Shown: positions 20,218-30,122, numbered from the stretch's first letter. The stretch is DNA of 64,000 bases from Citrobacter werkmanii NBRC 105721 (GCA_000759755.1 BBMW01000003.1:1-64000), one strand, 5' to 3'. Notes: generated by a model not told the origin, from the letters alone. Made by a program: numbers and translations.

Positions 20218-21408
20218 ATGGAACAAACCTGGCGTTGGTACGGACCTAACGATCCAGTATCGCTTGATGATGTGCGTCAGGCTGGCGCAACGGGTGTTGT
20301 GACCGCCTTGCACCACATTGCCAACGGTGAAGTCTGGCCGGTAGAAGAGATTAAAAAGCGGCAGGCTATTCTTGCTGAAAAAGGGCTGACCTGGTCAGTG
20401 GTGGAAAGTATCCCCGTCCACGAAGATATCAAAACGCACTCTGGTCAGTATCAAACGTGGATTGCTAACTATCAGCAGAGTATCCGTAATCTGGCGACCT
20501 GCGGCATCGATACCGTGTGCTATAACTTCATGCCGATCCTCGACTGGACGCGTACTGACCTCGAATATCAGTTGCCGGACGGCTCCAAAGCGCTGCGTTT
20601 TGACCAGATCGCTTTTGCTGCCTTTGAGCTGCATATCCTCAAACGTTCTGGGGCCGAAGCAGATTACACCCCGGAAGAACAACGCCAGGCGCTGGACTAT
20701 TTCAATGCCATGAGCGAAGCCGATATTGAAAAACTGACGCGCAATATTATTGCAGGTCTACCCGGTGCCGAAGAGGGATATACCCTGGATCAGTTCCGTG
20801 CGCGCCTTGCTGAATATGACGGCATCAGCAAAGACGACTTGCGCAATAACATGGCGGTATTCCTGCGGGCGATAGTGCCAGTGGCAGAAGAAGTCGGCGT
20901 CCGTCTTGCCGTACACCCGGACGATCCGCCGCGTCCGATCCTTGGCCTGCCGCGCATCGTTTCAACCATCGAAGATATGCAGTGGCTGAAAGACACCGTC
21001 GACAGCATCAATAACGGTTTCACCATGTGCACCGGCTCCTACGGCGTACGCGCCGATAACGATCTGGTGAAAATGATTGAAACTTTTGGCGATCGTATTC
21101 ACTTCACGCATCTGCGTTCAACTTGCCGTGAAGATAACCCGAAAACCTTCCACGAAGGTGCGCATTTGCAGGGTGATGTGGATATGGTATCGGTGGTGGC
21201 GGCGATTCTGAGCGAAGAGCAGCGTCGTAAACAGGCGGGCGATCTACGTCCAATCCCGATGCGCCCCGATCACGGGCACCAGATGCTTGATGATTTGCAT
21301 AAGAAAACCAACCCGGGCTACTCTGCGATTGGTCGTCTGAAAGGCCTGGCGGAAGTCCGTGGCGTTGAGCTGGCGCTGAAACAAACGCAGTTTCGCGATC
21401 TGCTGTAA
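20218..21408 (+). CDS. uxuA: UxuA-family D-mannonate dehydratase
   Basis: The 396-aa protein starts [20 protein letters not shown] and matches E. coli UxuA (394 aa) closely, including [26 protein letters not shown] and [13 protein letters not shown] with the metal-binding histidines and acids. It converts D-mannonate to 2-keto-3-deoxygluconate in hexuronate catabolism. GTGAGGTG precedes the ATG. In E. coli K-12 uxuA lies elsewhere beside uxuB; here it faces yeiQ. Whether the genome has another uxuA copy cannot be seen from this window. Confidence 0.92.
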   Translation: MEQTWRWYGPNDPVSLDDVRQAGATGVVTALHHIANGEVWPVEEIKKRQAILAEKGLTWSVVESIPVHEDIKTHSGQYQTWIANYQQSIRNLATCGIDTVCYNFMPILDWTRTDLEYQLPDGSKALRFDQIAFAAFELHILKRSGAEADYTPEEQRQALDYFNAMSEADIEKLTRNIIAGLPGAEEGYTLDQFRARLAEYDGISKDDLRNNMAVFLRAIVPVAEEVGVRLAVHPDDPPRPILGLPRIVSTIEDMQWLKDTVDSINNGFTMCTGSYGVRADNDLVKMIETFGDRIHFTHLRSTCREDNPKTFHEGAHLQGDVDMVSVVAAILSEEQRRKQAGDLRPIPMRPDHGHQMLDDLHKKTNPGYSAIGRLKGLAEVRGVELALKQTQFRDLL

Positions 21409-21453
21409 GGCGAACAACAGGGATTGAGCGGCAGGCTCGATCCCTGTAATCCA

Positions 21454-22926
21454 TCAAGGCTGCGATAGCGCCTGTTCCAGTACTGCCAGGACTCTTTTTA
21501 TCTGCTGTATCTGCAATCCACCAAAACCAAAAAACATGACTGCATCGCTGTTCTCCTTACGCCATGTGGATTCTGATCCATTCTCTATATCTGGCAGGGT
21601 ATCAAAACGAATCCCGGCCAGCAGGCAGCGTTGTTGCAGCCTGGCGATAGTTTCGGGGGACCAGGCAATGCGTAAAGAGAGGTGCAGACCTGCCGTTGCA
21701 CCAGCGATTTTCCCTTCCGGAAACAACGCGGACAGGCCGTCGCGTAATAGCGTAAGACGTGCCGCATAATTGCAGGCCAGCTTGCTGATATGCGTATAAA
21801 ACACCTGATTTTGCATTAATTCGGCCAAAAATTGCTGCAACAACCACTGGCTCCCGTTGTTGTTGAGCGCTTTCATATTCTGTACGGCCGGAAGCAGTTC
21901 GTCAGGGCAAATCAGATAGCCAAGACGTCCTCCTGGTCCCAGTGTTTTGGAAAATGTCCCCATATAGATAACCCGGTTGTGATAATCCATGGCTTTCAGC
22001 GCGGGAAGGGGATTTTCTCCATAGGTAAAAACGGCATCGTAATCGTCTTCAATAATGTAAGCGCCGACGCGCTGCGCCCATGTTAATAATGCCTGACGCC
22101 GCTCCAGTGACAGGACGCTACCCAGCGGATACTGATGCGCTGGAGTAACATAACAAAGCTGGGTGGCATATTCCGGTAAATTATCTGTTTGCAGTCCGTG
22201 GTTATCGACGGCAATTGGCGTAATGTCTGCGCCGTAATAATTAAACAGATGCCAGGCACCCGAATAACAAGGGGACTCGGTTACAATATGGCACTTTTTT
22301 TGCTGACTGAAAGTATGATGGTTAATAAAGAGTTGAGTGAGCAGTGATAGTCCTTCCTGAATCCCGTTAGTAATAATGATGTTCTCTGCTCGAGTATTAA
22401 TACCGCGAGATAAATTAAGATATCTGACCAATTGTTCACGCAGTGAAAATAATCCATTTGGTGAATGATATCGGGTAAATAATTGTTCCTTGAGGATGCT
22501 GGGGGCGTTATTCCATTTGCGCCAGCTTGACCAGGGAAAAGCATTGGGATCGGGAACGCTCATTTGACAATAGCACTCTCGTCCAGGCTCTACATAAACA
22601 TCGGTGGGGATCCCAGCCGCTTTAGGTTTCATCGGCGGGGAACCCTGCGCGACGGGCACGATTGCTGGCGTTGTGCGTACAGGTGTGGTGAAGATGACCT
22701 CGTAGCCGATACCTTGTCGACTCTTAATTAATCCCGCGGCCATGAGCTTATCATAGGCCATCACGACCGTTATTTTGGCAACGTTTAATACCTGCGCCTG
22801 CTCGCGAATAGAGGGAAGTTTATCTCCACAAAGCAAATCACCGCGCTGAATGGCCTGGAAATAAAATTGAAATATCTGCAATTGCAGCGGGGTACGGCTT
22901 TCTCGATCGAGAGTCAGTGTTAGCAT
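21454..22926 (-). CDS. MocR-family (GntR-aminotransferase) transcriptional regulator
   Basis: The 490-aa regulator has an N-terminal GntR winged helix-turn-helix (residues about 10-78, with GDKLPSIREQAQVLNVAKI) joined to a type I aminotransferase-like domain. PLP-site features are present: EDDYD at 293-297 and Lys327 in GTFSKTLGPGGRLGYL. Such proteins sense PLP adducts of amino compounds. The ATG at 22926 has AAGGAATTTCTC before it; the frame extends 23 codons further but without a site. It diverges from torC by about 165 bp and its 3' end faces uxuA. The target is unknown; torCAD or itself are the nearest candidates. Confidence 0.85.
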   Translation of the reverse strand: MLTLTLDRESRTPLQLQIFQFYFQAIQRGDLLCGDKLPSIREQAQVLNVAKITVVMAYDKLMAAGLIKSRQGIGYEVIFTTPVRTTPAIVPVAQGSPPMKPKAAGIPTDVYVEPGRECYCQMSVPDPNAFPWSSWRKWNNAPSILKEQLFTRYHSPNGLFSLREQLVRYLNLSRGINTRAENIIITNGIQEGLSLLTQLFINHHTFSQQKKCHIVTESPCYSGAWHLFNYYGADITPIAVDNHGLQTDNLPEYATQLCYVTPAHQYPLGSVLSLERRQALLTWAQRVGAYIIEDDYDAVFTYGENPLPALKAMDYHNRVIYMGTFSKTLGPGGRLGYLICPDELLPAVQNMKALNNNGSQWLLQQFLAELMQNQVFYTHISKLACNYAARLTLLRDGLSALFPEGKIAGATAGLHLSLRIAWSPETIARLQQRCLLAGIRFDTLPDIENGSESTWRKENSDAVMFFGFGGLQIQQIKRVLAVLEQALSQP

Positions 22927-23005
22927 GAGAAATTCCTTATGTATAATACGCACTATATTACGAGCTTCTCTTCTTTCCGCTTTGATGCACCTCATAGAGT
23001 AGATG

Positions 23006-23037
23006 CTGTTCCTATAAGCTGCTTTTGCTGTCTCTAT
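23006..23037 (+). promoter_or_regulatory. Candidate tandem tor boxes upstream of torC
   Basis: ctgttcctat at 23006 matches the tor box CTGTTCATAT at 9 of 10 positions. ctgtctctat at 23028 matches at 7 of 10. They are direct repeats exactly 22 bp apart, about two helical turns, and end 53 bp before the torC start. This fits TorR control; other boxes were not found. Confidence 0.35.
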
Positions 23038-23090
23038 TTTTGATTTTTATGATCGCTTAGCGTGTCGCTATTAAAAAAATGGAGGCAAGC

Positions 23091-24224
23091 ATGTCGTGGA
23101 TAAAAAAGAACGCACTGTGGTGCGCATTCGTCGGGGCAATAGCAATGGCCCTTGCAATTTGGGGGACGTGGCAAGGCGTTCATTACACCAGTACCACCGA
23201 ATTTTGTTTATCGTGTCACTCGATGCGTACACCAGGAGAGGAATATAAAACCAGCGTGCATTTTCGCAATGCTTCTGGCGTGCGTGCTGAGTGTAAGGAT
23301 TGTCATATTCCGCCAGGGATCGTCCCGACGCTGGTTCGTAAAACGGAAGCCTTAAACGACCTCTACCACACCTTTATCTCTCCTTCGATTGATACCCCGG
23401 AAAAATTTGCCGCAAAACGAGCGGAATTGGCCCAGCGAGAGTGGGCGCGAATGAGCGCTAACAATTCGGCGGCATGTAAATCTTGCCACAGCTATGAGGC
23501 GATGGATCACGGCAAACAATCTGCGAATGCGGCGGCGCAAATGACCGCGGCGGCGGCAAAAGACAGCAACTGTATTGATTGCCATAAAGGTATTGCCCAT
23601 CACAAACCCGATATGAGCAGCGGTTTCCGCGATCGCTATAAGCAGTTGCAGCAGCAGGGAGCGTCTGTATCGAATGCGAGCACGCTGTTCTCGTTAAGCG
23701 AAAAAGCATTGACGGCAACGGCCGGAAGTCCCGCAGGTAAAGCGCTGTTATTTCCCGCCACCGAGGTCAAAGTGCTGCAAAAAGAGGGCAGCAACGTGCA
23801 GCTTGAACTGACGGGCTGGCGTGAAAGCAAAGGACGTGGGCGGGTGATAACCCAGTATATGGGTAAGCGCGTTTTTTCCGCCGTGCTGGATGACTCCCTG
23901 ATGGCTAACGTCAAAGTGCTGCAAACTCAGGTCGATCCTGACTCACATCAGCAATGGCAGCAGGTGAGTGTGACCGCATGGACCTCTGCCCAGGGGCTTA
24001 TCAGCGATATTGCACCGATCTGGGAATATTCGGAGCAAATGCTGCAATCCACCTGTAGTGCCTGTCATAGCACTCCTCCTACGACCCGATATACCGCCAA
24101 CGGCTGGATCGCCGGATTGAAAGCGATGTCCACCTATTACCGACTTAATCCGGTGGAAGAACGTACGTTGTTGAAATACCTCCAGACCCATGCCAGCGAT
24201 GTGTCTGAACCTAACAAAAATTAA
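23091..24224 (+). CDS. torC: TorC pentaheme c-type cytochrome (TMAO reductase partner)
   Basis: The 377-aa NapC/NirT-type quinol dehydrogenase is anchored by one N-terminal helix (about residues 9-28). It has five CxxCH heme sites, at C39, C68, C129, C161 and C322. Four lie in the NapC-like domain and the fifth in the C-terminal extension typical of TorC. It passes electrons from menaquinol to periplasmic TorA. The ATG at 23091 is preceded by GGAGG at 7-nt spacing and is preferred to an ATG 12 bp upstream. It is the first gene of torCAD; torA begins 9 bp after it. Confidence 0.93.
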   Translation: MSWIKKNALWCAFVGAIAMALAIWGTWQGVHYTSTTEFCLSCHSMRTPGEEYKTSVHFRNASGVRAECKDCHIPPGIVPTLVRKTEALNDLYHTFISPSIDTPEKFAAKRAELAQREWARMSANNSAACKSCHSYEAMDHGKQSANAAAQMTAAAAKDSNCIDCHKGIAHHKPDMSSGFRDRYKQLQQQGASVSNASTLFSLSEKALTATAGSPAGKALLFPATEVKVLQKEGSNVQLELTGWRESKGRGRVITQYMGKRVFSAVLDDSLMANVKVLQTQVDPDSHQQWQQVSVTAWTSAQGLISDIAPIWEYSEQMLQSTCSACHSTPPTTRYTANGWIAGLKAMSTYYRLNPVEERTLLKYLQTHASDVSEPNKN

Positions 24225-24233
24225 GGAAAATGT

Positions 24234-26732
24234 ATGGATATTCATGATTTTAACCCGTCTCGCCGCCGTTTTCTGAGCGGTATGTTGGCGGTGGGCGCAG
24301 CCAGTGCTCTGGCACCGAATCCGCTGATCTCAAAAGTATGGGCGGCGGGAGAAAACCCCGAAAAGTGGATTCAATCCGGTTCGCATTATGGCGCTTTTGA
24401 AGCCAAAGTGGTCAACGGCGAGTGGCTGGAAACCCGGCCTTTCAAACATGACAAATACCCTTGCGATATGCTGAACGCGGTGCGTGAAGTGGTCTATAAC
24501 CCGTCGCGGGTGCGTTATCCAATGGTTCGTCTGGACTGGTTACGCAAGCGTGAGAAATCGGATCGCAGCCAGCGCGGAGATAATCGTTTTGTGCGGGTAA
24601 GCTGGGATCAGGCGCTGGATCTGTTTTACGAAGAGCTGGAACGGGTACAAAAAACCTACGGCTCATCGGGGGTATTTACCGGGCTGGCCGACTGGCAAAT
24701 GGTGGGAAAATACCATAAAGCGGGCGGGGCGATGGACAGAGGACTTGGCCTGCATGGTAGCTATGTGACGACCGTCGGCGACTACTCTGCGGCCGCGGCG
24801 CAGGTTATCTTGCCGCATGTGATTGGTTCGCTGGAAGTTTATGAACAGCAAACGTCACTGCCCCTGGTTATCCAGAACAGCAATACCATCGTGCTGTGGG
24901 GTTGCGATCCGATCAAGAACCTGCAGATCGAGTTCCTGGTCCCCGATCACGATGCGTTTGGCTATTGGCAACAAATTAAAGAGGCGGTTGCGCAGGGTAA
25001 AATGCGTGTTATCAGCGTCGATCCAGTGCGTAGCAAATCGCAAAACTATCTTGGCTGCGAACAACTGGCGCTACGACCACAAACCGATGTCGCGCTAATG
25101 CTGGCACTCGCCCATACGCTGTATGAAGAAAAACTGTATGACGCGGCGTTTATTAACGATTACACCGTGGGTTTTGAGCAGTTTTTGCCCTATCTGCTTG
25201 GGGAGAGTGATAAGCAGCCGAAAAATGCCGAATGGGCAGCGGAAATCTGTGGCCTGACGGCGGAGCAGATCCGTGATTTCGCCCGCCTGCTGGTTAAAGG
25301 CCGGACCCAATTTATGGGCGGTTGGTGCGTACAACGCATGCATCATGGCGAACAGTATCCCTGGATGCTGGTGGTGCTGGCCAGTATGGTTGGGCAAATT
25401 GGCTTGCCGGGCGGGGGCGTAGGGTTTGGCTGGCATTACAACGGCGGTGGTACGGTGACATCCGCCGGACCTGTACTCTCCGGGCTGGGAGGGATCGCGA
25501 ATCCTCCACCGGCGAAGTATAAAGCGGATTTTCGCGGCGCATCGGAGCATATCCCCACCTCACGCATCGTTGACTGTCTGCTTGAGCCGGGCAAAAAGGT
25601 TGCCTTTAACGGCGAAACGTTAACCTGGCCTGATATCAAAATGGCGATCTACAGCGCGGCGAATCCATTCCATGCGCAGCAGGATCGTAATCGCATGATC
25701 GAGGCGTGGAAGAAGCTGGAAACCGTGGTGGTATTGGATCATCAATGGACCGCGTCGTGTCGATTTGCCGATATCGTCCTGCCCGTGACCACCCGTTTTG
25801 AACGCAACGATATTGAACAGTTTGGTACGCATTCGAATAAAGGGCTGATGGCGCTGCATCAGATCGTTAAACCGCAATATGAAGCCCGGCATGATTTTGA
25901 CGTTTTTGCCGGATTATGTAAGCGCTTTGACAAAGAAGCGGTGTACCGCGAGAACCGTGACGAAATGCAGTGGATACAAGCGCTCTATGACGAAGGCGTG
26001 AAGATGGGTGCGTCGCTCGGCGTCTCTTTACCAGACTTTGCGACATTCTGGCAGGGTGAAGGATATATTGAATATCCGGCCGGACTGCCGTGGGTGCGTC
26101 ACGGTGAGTTTCGCGACCAGCCAGACCTCAATCCTCTGGGAACGCCTTCAGGTCTGATTGAAATCTACAGTAAAACCATTGCTGGCTTTGCCTACGAGGA
26201 CTGTCCGGGTCATCCGGTATGGATGGAACCGTTTGAACGTAATCATTCCGCTAAAAAAAATAAATACCCGCTGCATCTGCAATCCTGCCATCCGGATAAA
26301 CGTCTGCACTCTCAGCTGTGCTCAAGCGAGGCGTTTCGCAACACCTATGCGGTTGCCGGAAGAGAACCACTTTATATCAGCGCGCAGGATGCCGCCGCCC
26401 GTGGCCTGAAAGCAGGTGATATTGCACGCGTCTTCAACGACCGCGGTCAGGTGCTGGCTGGGGTGGTGATTAGCCCTGATTTCACTCCAGGCGTAATCCG
26501 CATTCATGAAGGGGCGTGGTATTCCCCGCAGGAAGGTGGAAAAGCCGGGACGTTATGCACCTATGGCGACCCGAATGTCCTGAGCGCCGATATTGGTACT
26601 TCACAGCTGGCACAAGGCCCTTCAGCGCATACCGTGCTGGTGGAGGTCGAACGTTATCAGCAGAAAGCCCCACAGGTAACGGCATTCGGTGGCCCGGAGA
26701 CAGTAAAAGAGGAGGGGGGAAGTGCAGCATAA
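24234..26732 (+). CDS. torA: TorA trimethylamine-N-oxide reductase (molybdoenzyme)
   Basis: The 832-aa periplasmic enzyme of the DMSO reductase family carries bis-MGD. A twin-arginine signal (NPSRRRFLSGMLAVG, with cleavage near VWAAG at about 38) directs folded export. The molybdenum-ligand serine is Ser185 in GDYSAAAAQ. It reduces TMAO to trimethylamine as terminal step of anaerobic respiration. It is 16 residues shorter than E. coli TorA (848) as recalled, mostly at the ends, and still much closer to TorA than to BisC or DmsA. The torD start lies inside its last codons. Confidence 0.93.
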   Translation: MDIHDFNPSRRRFLSGMLAVGAASALAPNPLISKVWAAGENPEKWIQSGSHYGAFEAKVVNGEWLETRPFKHDKYPCDMLNAVREVVYNPSRVRYPMVRLDWLRKREKSDRSQRGDNRFVRVSWDQALDLFYEELERVQKTYGSSGVFTGLADWQMVGKYHKAGGAMDRGLGLHGSYVTTVGDYSAAAAQVILPHVIGSLEVYEQQTSLPLVIQNSNTIVLWGCDPIKNLQIEFLVPDHDAFGYWQQIKEAVAQGKMRVISVDPVRSKSQNYLGCEQLALRPQTDVALMLALAHTLYEEKLYDAAFINDYTVGFEQFLPYLLGESDKQPKNAEWAAEICGLTAEQIRDFARLLVKGRTQFMGGWCVQRMHHGEQYPWMLVVLASMVGQIGLPGGGVGFGWHYNGGGTVTSAGPVLSGLGGIANPPPAKYKADFRGASEHIPTSRIVDCLLEPGKKVAFNGETLTWPDIKMAIYSAANPFHAQQDRNRMIEAWKKLETVVVLDHQWTASCRFADIVLPVTTRFERNDIEQFGTHSNKGLMALHQIVKPQYEARHDFDVFAGLCKRFDKEAVYRENRDEMQWIQALYDEGVKMGASLGVSLPDFATFWQGEGYIEYPAGLPWVRHGEFRDQPDLNPLGTPSGLIEIYSKTIAGFAYEDCPGHPVWMEPFERNHSAKKNKYPLHLQSCHPDKRLHSQLCSSEAFRNTYAVAGREPLYISAQDAAARGLKAGDIARVFNDRGQVLAGVVISPDFTPGVIRIHEGAWYSPQEGGKAGTLCTYGDPNVLSADIGTSQLAQGPSAHTVLVEVERYQQKAPQVTAFGGPETVKEEGGSAA

Positions 26733-27354
26733 CCAAATACATCAGCAGCGGGCGGACATGTACCAGTGGTTCTCGCAATTGCTATTCCGTGAGCTGGACG
26801 AAAAGCAACTTGCCAGCCTTGAAAACGGCGATAATCGGGCGTGGATTATTTCACTGGCGGTGATTCCTGGATTGTCTGGCAAGGTTAAGCATTTTGAGCG
26901 TAGTCTGACCCGGGTTTTGCGTCGTGATTCCCGACAGCTGGAACTCGCCGCGGATTTTGCCTCGCTGTTTCTGCTGGCACCGCCTGGCGGAGTTTCTCCC
27001 TATGCCGGGCACTATCCGCATACGACCGCGTCAGCAGAACGTCAGCAAATGAATGTGCTGCTGATCGAACACGGTCTGGCCGCGCGGGAAAATGAGCCAT
27101 CCGATCATATCGCCATTCAACTGGCATTGATGGCGAAGATGGTTGCTAAAGAGGAGGCGGTATCTGCGCAGTATTACTTTTTGCATCACCATATGATGTG
27201 CTGGGCGCCATTGCTACGCGATGCCTGCCTGGCGCGAGATGAACAGGGGTTTTACCCGCAGGCGGTCAACCTGATAGTGAGTTTTATGCGCGAGGATGAA
27301 CAGTATCTGGAATCGCTGTTAATGGATGATTTTTATCTCAGCAGCCAGCGTTGA
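26722..27354 (+). CDS. torD: TorD molybdoenzyme maturation chaperone
   Basis: The 210-aa all-helical protein belongs to the TorD/DmsD chaperone family. Recognisable segments are ELAADFASLFLL near residue 73 and EPSDHIAIQLALMAKM near 115, corresponding to the family E(P)xDH motif. It binds the TorA signal peptide and apo-core until the cofactor is inserted. A GTG start with GGAGGGGGGAA ahead overlaps the torA end by 11 bp, a sign of coupled translation. It closes the tor operon; a palindromic element follows 8 bp later. Confidence 0.9.
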   Translation: MQHNQIHQQRADMYQWFSQLLFRELDEKQLASLENGDNRAWIISLAVIPGLSGKVKHFERSLTRVLRRDSRQLELAADFASLFLLAPPGGVSPYAGHYPHTTASAERQQMNVLLIEHGLAARENEPSDHIAIQLALMAKMVAKEEAVSAQYYFLHHHMMCWAPLLRDACLARDEQGFYPQAVNLIVSFMREDEQYLESLLMDDFYLSSQR

Positions 27355-27361
27355 AAATGAA

Positions 27362-27669
27362 AAGGGACAGCTGGTGCTGTAATGCCAGCCAGTCAGCGCC
27401 TCAGTTTCAGAAAGTATCAACCTGTACTGGCGGAGGTAAAGAACATGCTATCTCGGAGAAAGCGTTCCGTTCACCTCATGTTCATCGTTTCTCTGAAGCA
27501 CCGATACCCGTGAACGTGTAAAGGGCGTTCTCCGCCACGCCCTTTACACGTTCACGGGTATCGGTGCTTCAGAGAAATGACACCATTGAGGTGAACGGAA
27601 CCCTGAGCAAGAATCACATGTTCACCATACATGCTTTACTGATCAGCCTTACAGCCTGCGCTGTCCCTT
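27362..27669. mobile_element. MITE-like palindromic element, no coding capacity
   Basis: The ends are 21-bp inverted repeats: aagggacagc-TGGT-gctgtaa at 27362-27382 and its counterpart with loop CTGC at 27649-27669. Each end also forms a small hairpin (acagc/gctgt). Between them lies a very long inverted repeat and a further gaacatg/catgttc pair (27441 and 27617). No open reading frame of significance lies inside, and no target-site duplication is obvious. It fills the torD-yeiP interval and looks like a non-autonomous mobile element; it may also end torD transcripts. The family was not recognised. Confidence 0.5.
27464..27601. repeat. Near-perfect 65-bp-arm inverted repeat
   Basis: Arms 27464-27528 and 27537-27601 pair around an 8-nt loop (tctccgcc). 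The inner 41 bp (27488-27528 with 27537-27577) are perfect, then about 9 nt are mismatched, then 15 outer bp are perfect (gttccgttcacctca). As RNA or single-stranded DNA this would be an exceptionally stable hairpin. Confidence 0.9.
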
Positions 27670-27691
27670 GTCGTTAATGGGGAGCAGAAAG

Positions 27692-28264
27692 TTAGTCTGC
27701 ACGGCCCATATAGCGACGTTCTTCGATATGAATACGGATTTTTTCGCCCGCACTCAGATACTCAGGAACCAGGATCACCAGACCGGTAGTCAGGGTCGCA
27801 GGTTTGTTACGCGCACTTGCTGATGCCCCTTTAATGCCCGGCGCTGTTTCAACAATCTCCAGGTCTACCGTTTGCGGCAGTTCCAGCGCCAGCAGTTGGC
27901 CGTCCCAGGTCAGAACCTGCATGTCCGGCATTCCGCCTTCCGGCATGAACAACAGTTCTTCTTCAATCTGGTCTTTGGTGAAGGTATACGGGGTATAGTC
28001 TTCTTTATCCATAAAGACATATTCATTGCCATCGACGTAGGAAAAATCAACGCCACGACGGCTCAGGGTGACAGTATCAACGATATCATCGCCCTTGAAA
28101 CGCTCTTCAACTTTCAGGCCGGTACGGACATCAGAAAAACGCATTTTGTACAGCGTGGCGGCGCCACGTGCGGTTGGCGATTGAATATCAATATCTTTTA
28201 CAATCAGCAGCTTGCCGTTGTAGTTCAGTACCATACCTTTTTTAATTTCGTTCGCTCTTGGCAT
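27692..28264 (-). CDS. yeiP: EfpL (YeiP), elongation factor P-like protein
   Basis: The 190-aa, three-domain EF-P paralogue starts [19 protein letters not shown]. The loop at residues 28-36 (QSPTARGAA) replaces the lysine-containing tip of EF-P with an arginine-bearing one, a hallmark of YeiP/EfpL. It helps ribosomes over proline-rich and some other stalling sequences. The reading frame is open 86 codons upstream, but this start gives the exact family length. It diverges from yeiW. Confidence 0.95.
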   Translation of the reverse strand: MPRANEIKKGMVLNYNGKLLIVKDIDIQSPTARGAATLYKMRFSDVRTGLKVEERFKGDDIVDTVTLSRRGVDFSYVDGNEYVFMDKEDYTPYTFTKDQIEEELLFMPEGGMPDMQVLTWDGQLLALELPQTVDLEIVETAPGIKGASASARNKPATLTTGLVILVPEYLSAGEKIRIHIEERRYMGRAD

Positions 28265-28421
28265 CGAAAAAATCCTGTAGTGAGGAGTGTCTAAAATATC
28301 GCGTAAAACTACTCGCGCCGGGGCATTCAGGCAAGTGGAATTGATGCTTTTGCTGGTGCAAAAAAGGTGGTACTGTGCGCTTCTCGCCCAATCCGATGGT
28401 TCACGATAAAGAGAATACTGT

Positions 28422-28676
28422 ATGGAATGCCGTCCGGATTGTGGTGCATGCTGCACCGCGCCTTCAATCTCCAGTCCCATCCCCGGTATGCCTGATGGCA
28501 AGCCCGCTAATACACCATGCATTCAGTTGGATGAATCATTGCGCTGTAAAATTTTCGCTTCGCCGCTGCGGCCAAAAGTGTGCGCTGGTTTACAGCCCAG
28601 TGCGGAAATGTGCGGACAGACGACGCACCAGGCCATGCTGTATCTTATTGAGCTTGAATCGCTGACCGCGCCTTAA
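28422..28676 (+). CDS. yeiW: YeiW, YkgJ-type cysteine-cluster protein
   Basis: The 84-aa protein is rich in conserved cysteines ([37 protein letters not shown]), the pattern of the YkgJ/UPF0153 family, which is thought to bind a metal or Fe-S centre. E. coli YeiW has the same length and pattern. The function is unknown. Its stop overlaps the convergent setB stop region by 4 bp. Confidence 0.88.
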   Translation: MECRPDCGACCTAPSISSPIPGMPDGKPANTPCIQLDESLRCKIFASPLRPKVCAGLQPSAEMCGQTTHQAMLYLIELESLTAP

Positions 28677-29854
28677 ACATCTTTGATGCGCGCAAGGCAC
28701 ACGATGGTGGCGACGATCATCACCAGCGCAAACCAGAACACCGCGTGATAATTCCAGATTTCAGCGGCAATACCGGCCAACGATCCGGCAATAATCCAGC
28801 CTACGCGAATGGTATTCGTATAAAGGGTCGTGGCTGAACCTGCTTGTCCTGGCATCAAATCCTGGAAATAGAGCATGCCAATCCCGCCGAGGATGCCGAT
28901 ATAAATCGCGTTCAGTAGCTGTAAACCAAGCAATACCGCCGGAGAGTGGGCCAACAGCATACCAGCATAAAAGAAAAAGCCGGCGACGACGGCAATTCGC
29001 ATCAACAGTCGCTTGCCCAGACGCTTCGCAAAGTATCCGGCAATCAACATGGTCGGGATTTCCAGCCCGGCAGCGGTTCCCATCATGATACCCGCCAGTT
29101 TTTCCGGCAAATGCAGTTCATTGATAATAAACAGCGGCATATTAATGATATAGAGGCTATTGGTCCCCCACATTAATGTGCAGATAACAAAAAGGAGCAG
29201 CGTGTCACGACGATTGCGCCGTGGCGCCTCCACCACGCCAGTGGCGAGAGGCACATTTTTACTCATCGACGGTAAGAACAGCCAAACCATTGCGCCGCAG
29301 ACAATAAAAGCAACCGCCGCGCTGAGGTACATCACCGTGAAGCTAAATCCCATTGCCAGTGCGTAGGCCAGCGGCGGGCCAATTACCCAGGCCAGCGATA
29401 CCTGCGCACGTAAAATTGAGCTGAACATGACCGCTTCCCGGCCTGTACGGTCGGCATGCTCGCGGGCGAGAGCAAACATTTGCGGGTTGGCGGTCGAACC
29501 AAAGCTGCTGAGGAAGACGCCGACAAACAGCAAAATAAAATAGTTGCGGTTCCAGGCAAACAGCACGCAGGCCAGCATGCCCAGCACACAACAGAAGACA
29601 ATCAGGTTTTTGCGATCGCCTTTTTTATCCGATCGCCCGGCCAGAAACTGACTCACCAGGATACCGATTACGGCGCTGCCGGTAAAAAAGAACCCGACCA
29701 TACCGGGACGGGCATGGACTTCATCGGTCAGAAAAAGACTCAGCGTTGGTGTCTGCAAAGCGCCGGCGATACCCGTCAGAAATGCGACAAGCAGGAACGC
29801 CGCAGACGTTAAATCGAACGCCTTAGGTGTGGCGGCTACGGGGGTGTTATGCAT
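28673..29854 (-). CDS. setB: SetB sugar efflux transporter (MFS)
   Basis: The 393-aa major facilitator protein has 12 predicted helices and the loop [13 protein letters not shown] between helices 2 and 3, standard for the SET family. SetB exports glucosides and lactose-like sugars in vitro and has been linked to chromosome segregation in E. coli. It diverges from fruB across about 370 bp and ends against yeiW. Sequence and position both match setB. Confidence 0.93.
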   Translation of the reverse strand: MHNTPVAATPKAFDLTSAAFLLVAFLTGIAGALQTPTLSLFLTDEVHARPGMVGFFFTGSAVIGILVSQFLAGRSDKKGDRKNLIVFCCVLGMLACVLFAWNRNYFILLFVGVFLSSFGSTANPQMFALAREHADRTGREAVMFSSILRAQVSLAWVIGPPLAYALAMGFSFTVMYLSAAVAFIVCGAMVWLFLPSMSKNVPLATGVVEAPRRNRRDTLLLFVICTLMWGTNSLYIINMPLFIINELHLPEKLAGIMMGTAAGLEIPTMLIAGYFAKRLGKRLLMRIAVVAGFFFYAGMLLAHSPAVLLGLQLLNAIYIGILGGIGMLYFQDLMPGQAGSATTLYTNTIRVGWIIAGSLAGIAAEIWNYHAVFWFALVMIVATIVCLARIKDV

Positions 29855-30122
29855 GTTTTGATATCAATGATGTGAAGAGACGCGGAGTTTACGCTGCTTG
29901 CCAGAAAATAAACAGGTAGCCAAATCAAAATCGGCATCAAAAATCAAAATAGCATTTCAGTCAAAGAATGCTGTTTGCTGATGTTGCTGAATCTGACACG
30001 CTGACGCCATTTTTGCTTCAGCAATTTTATCTCTCCCCAGGAGAAAATGTGCGTTATCTCTAAATTCAGCAAGTAATTTGTCAACTTTACTTGTGTGCTG
30101 AAGAAAAAAGATCAAGACTTCT

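Noticed and set aside
27360-27670. Possible CRISPR or attC-type site in the torD-yeiP gap
   Set aside because: There is one inverted repeat and no series of direct repeats with spacers; no integrase or cas gene is near. The palindromic element explanation fits better.
28265-28522. 86-codon upstream extension of yeiP
   Set aside because: It would overlap yeiW on the other strand and precede the well-known N-terminus [10 protein letters not shown]. It is an open frame only.
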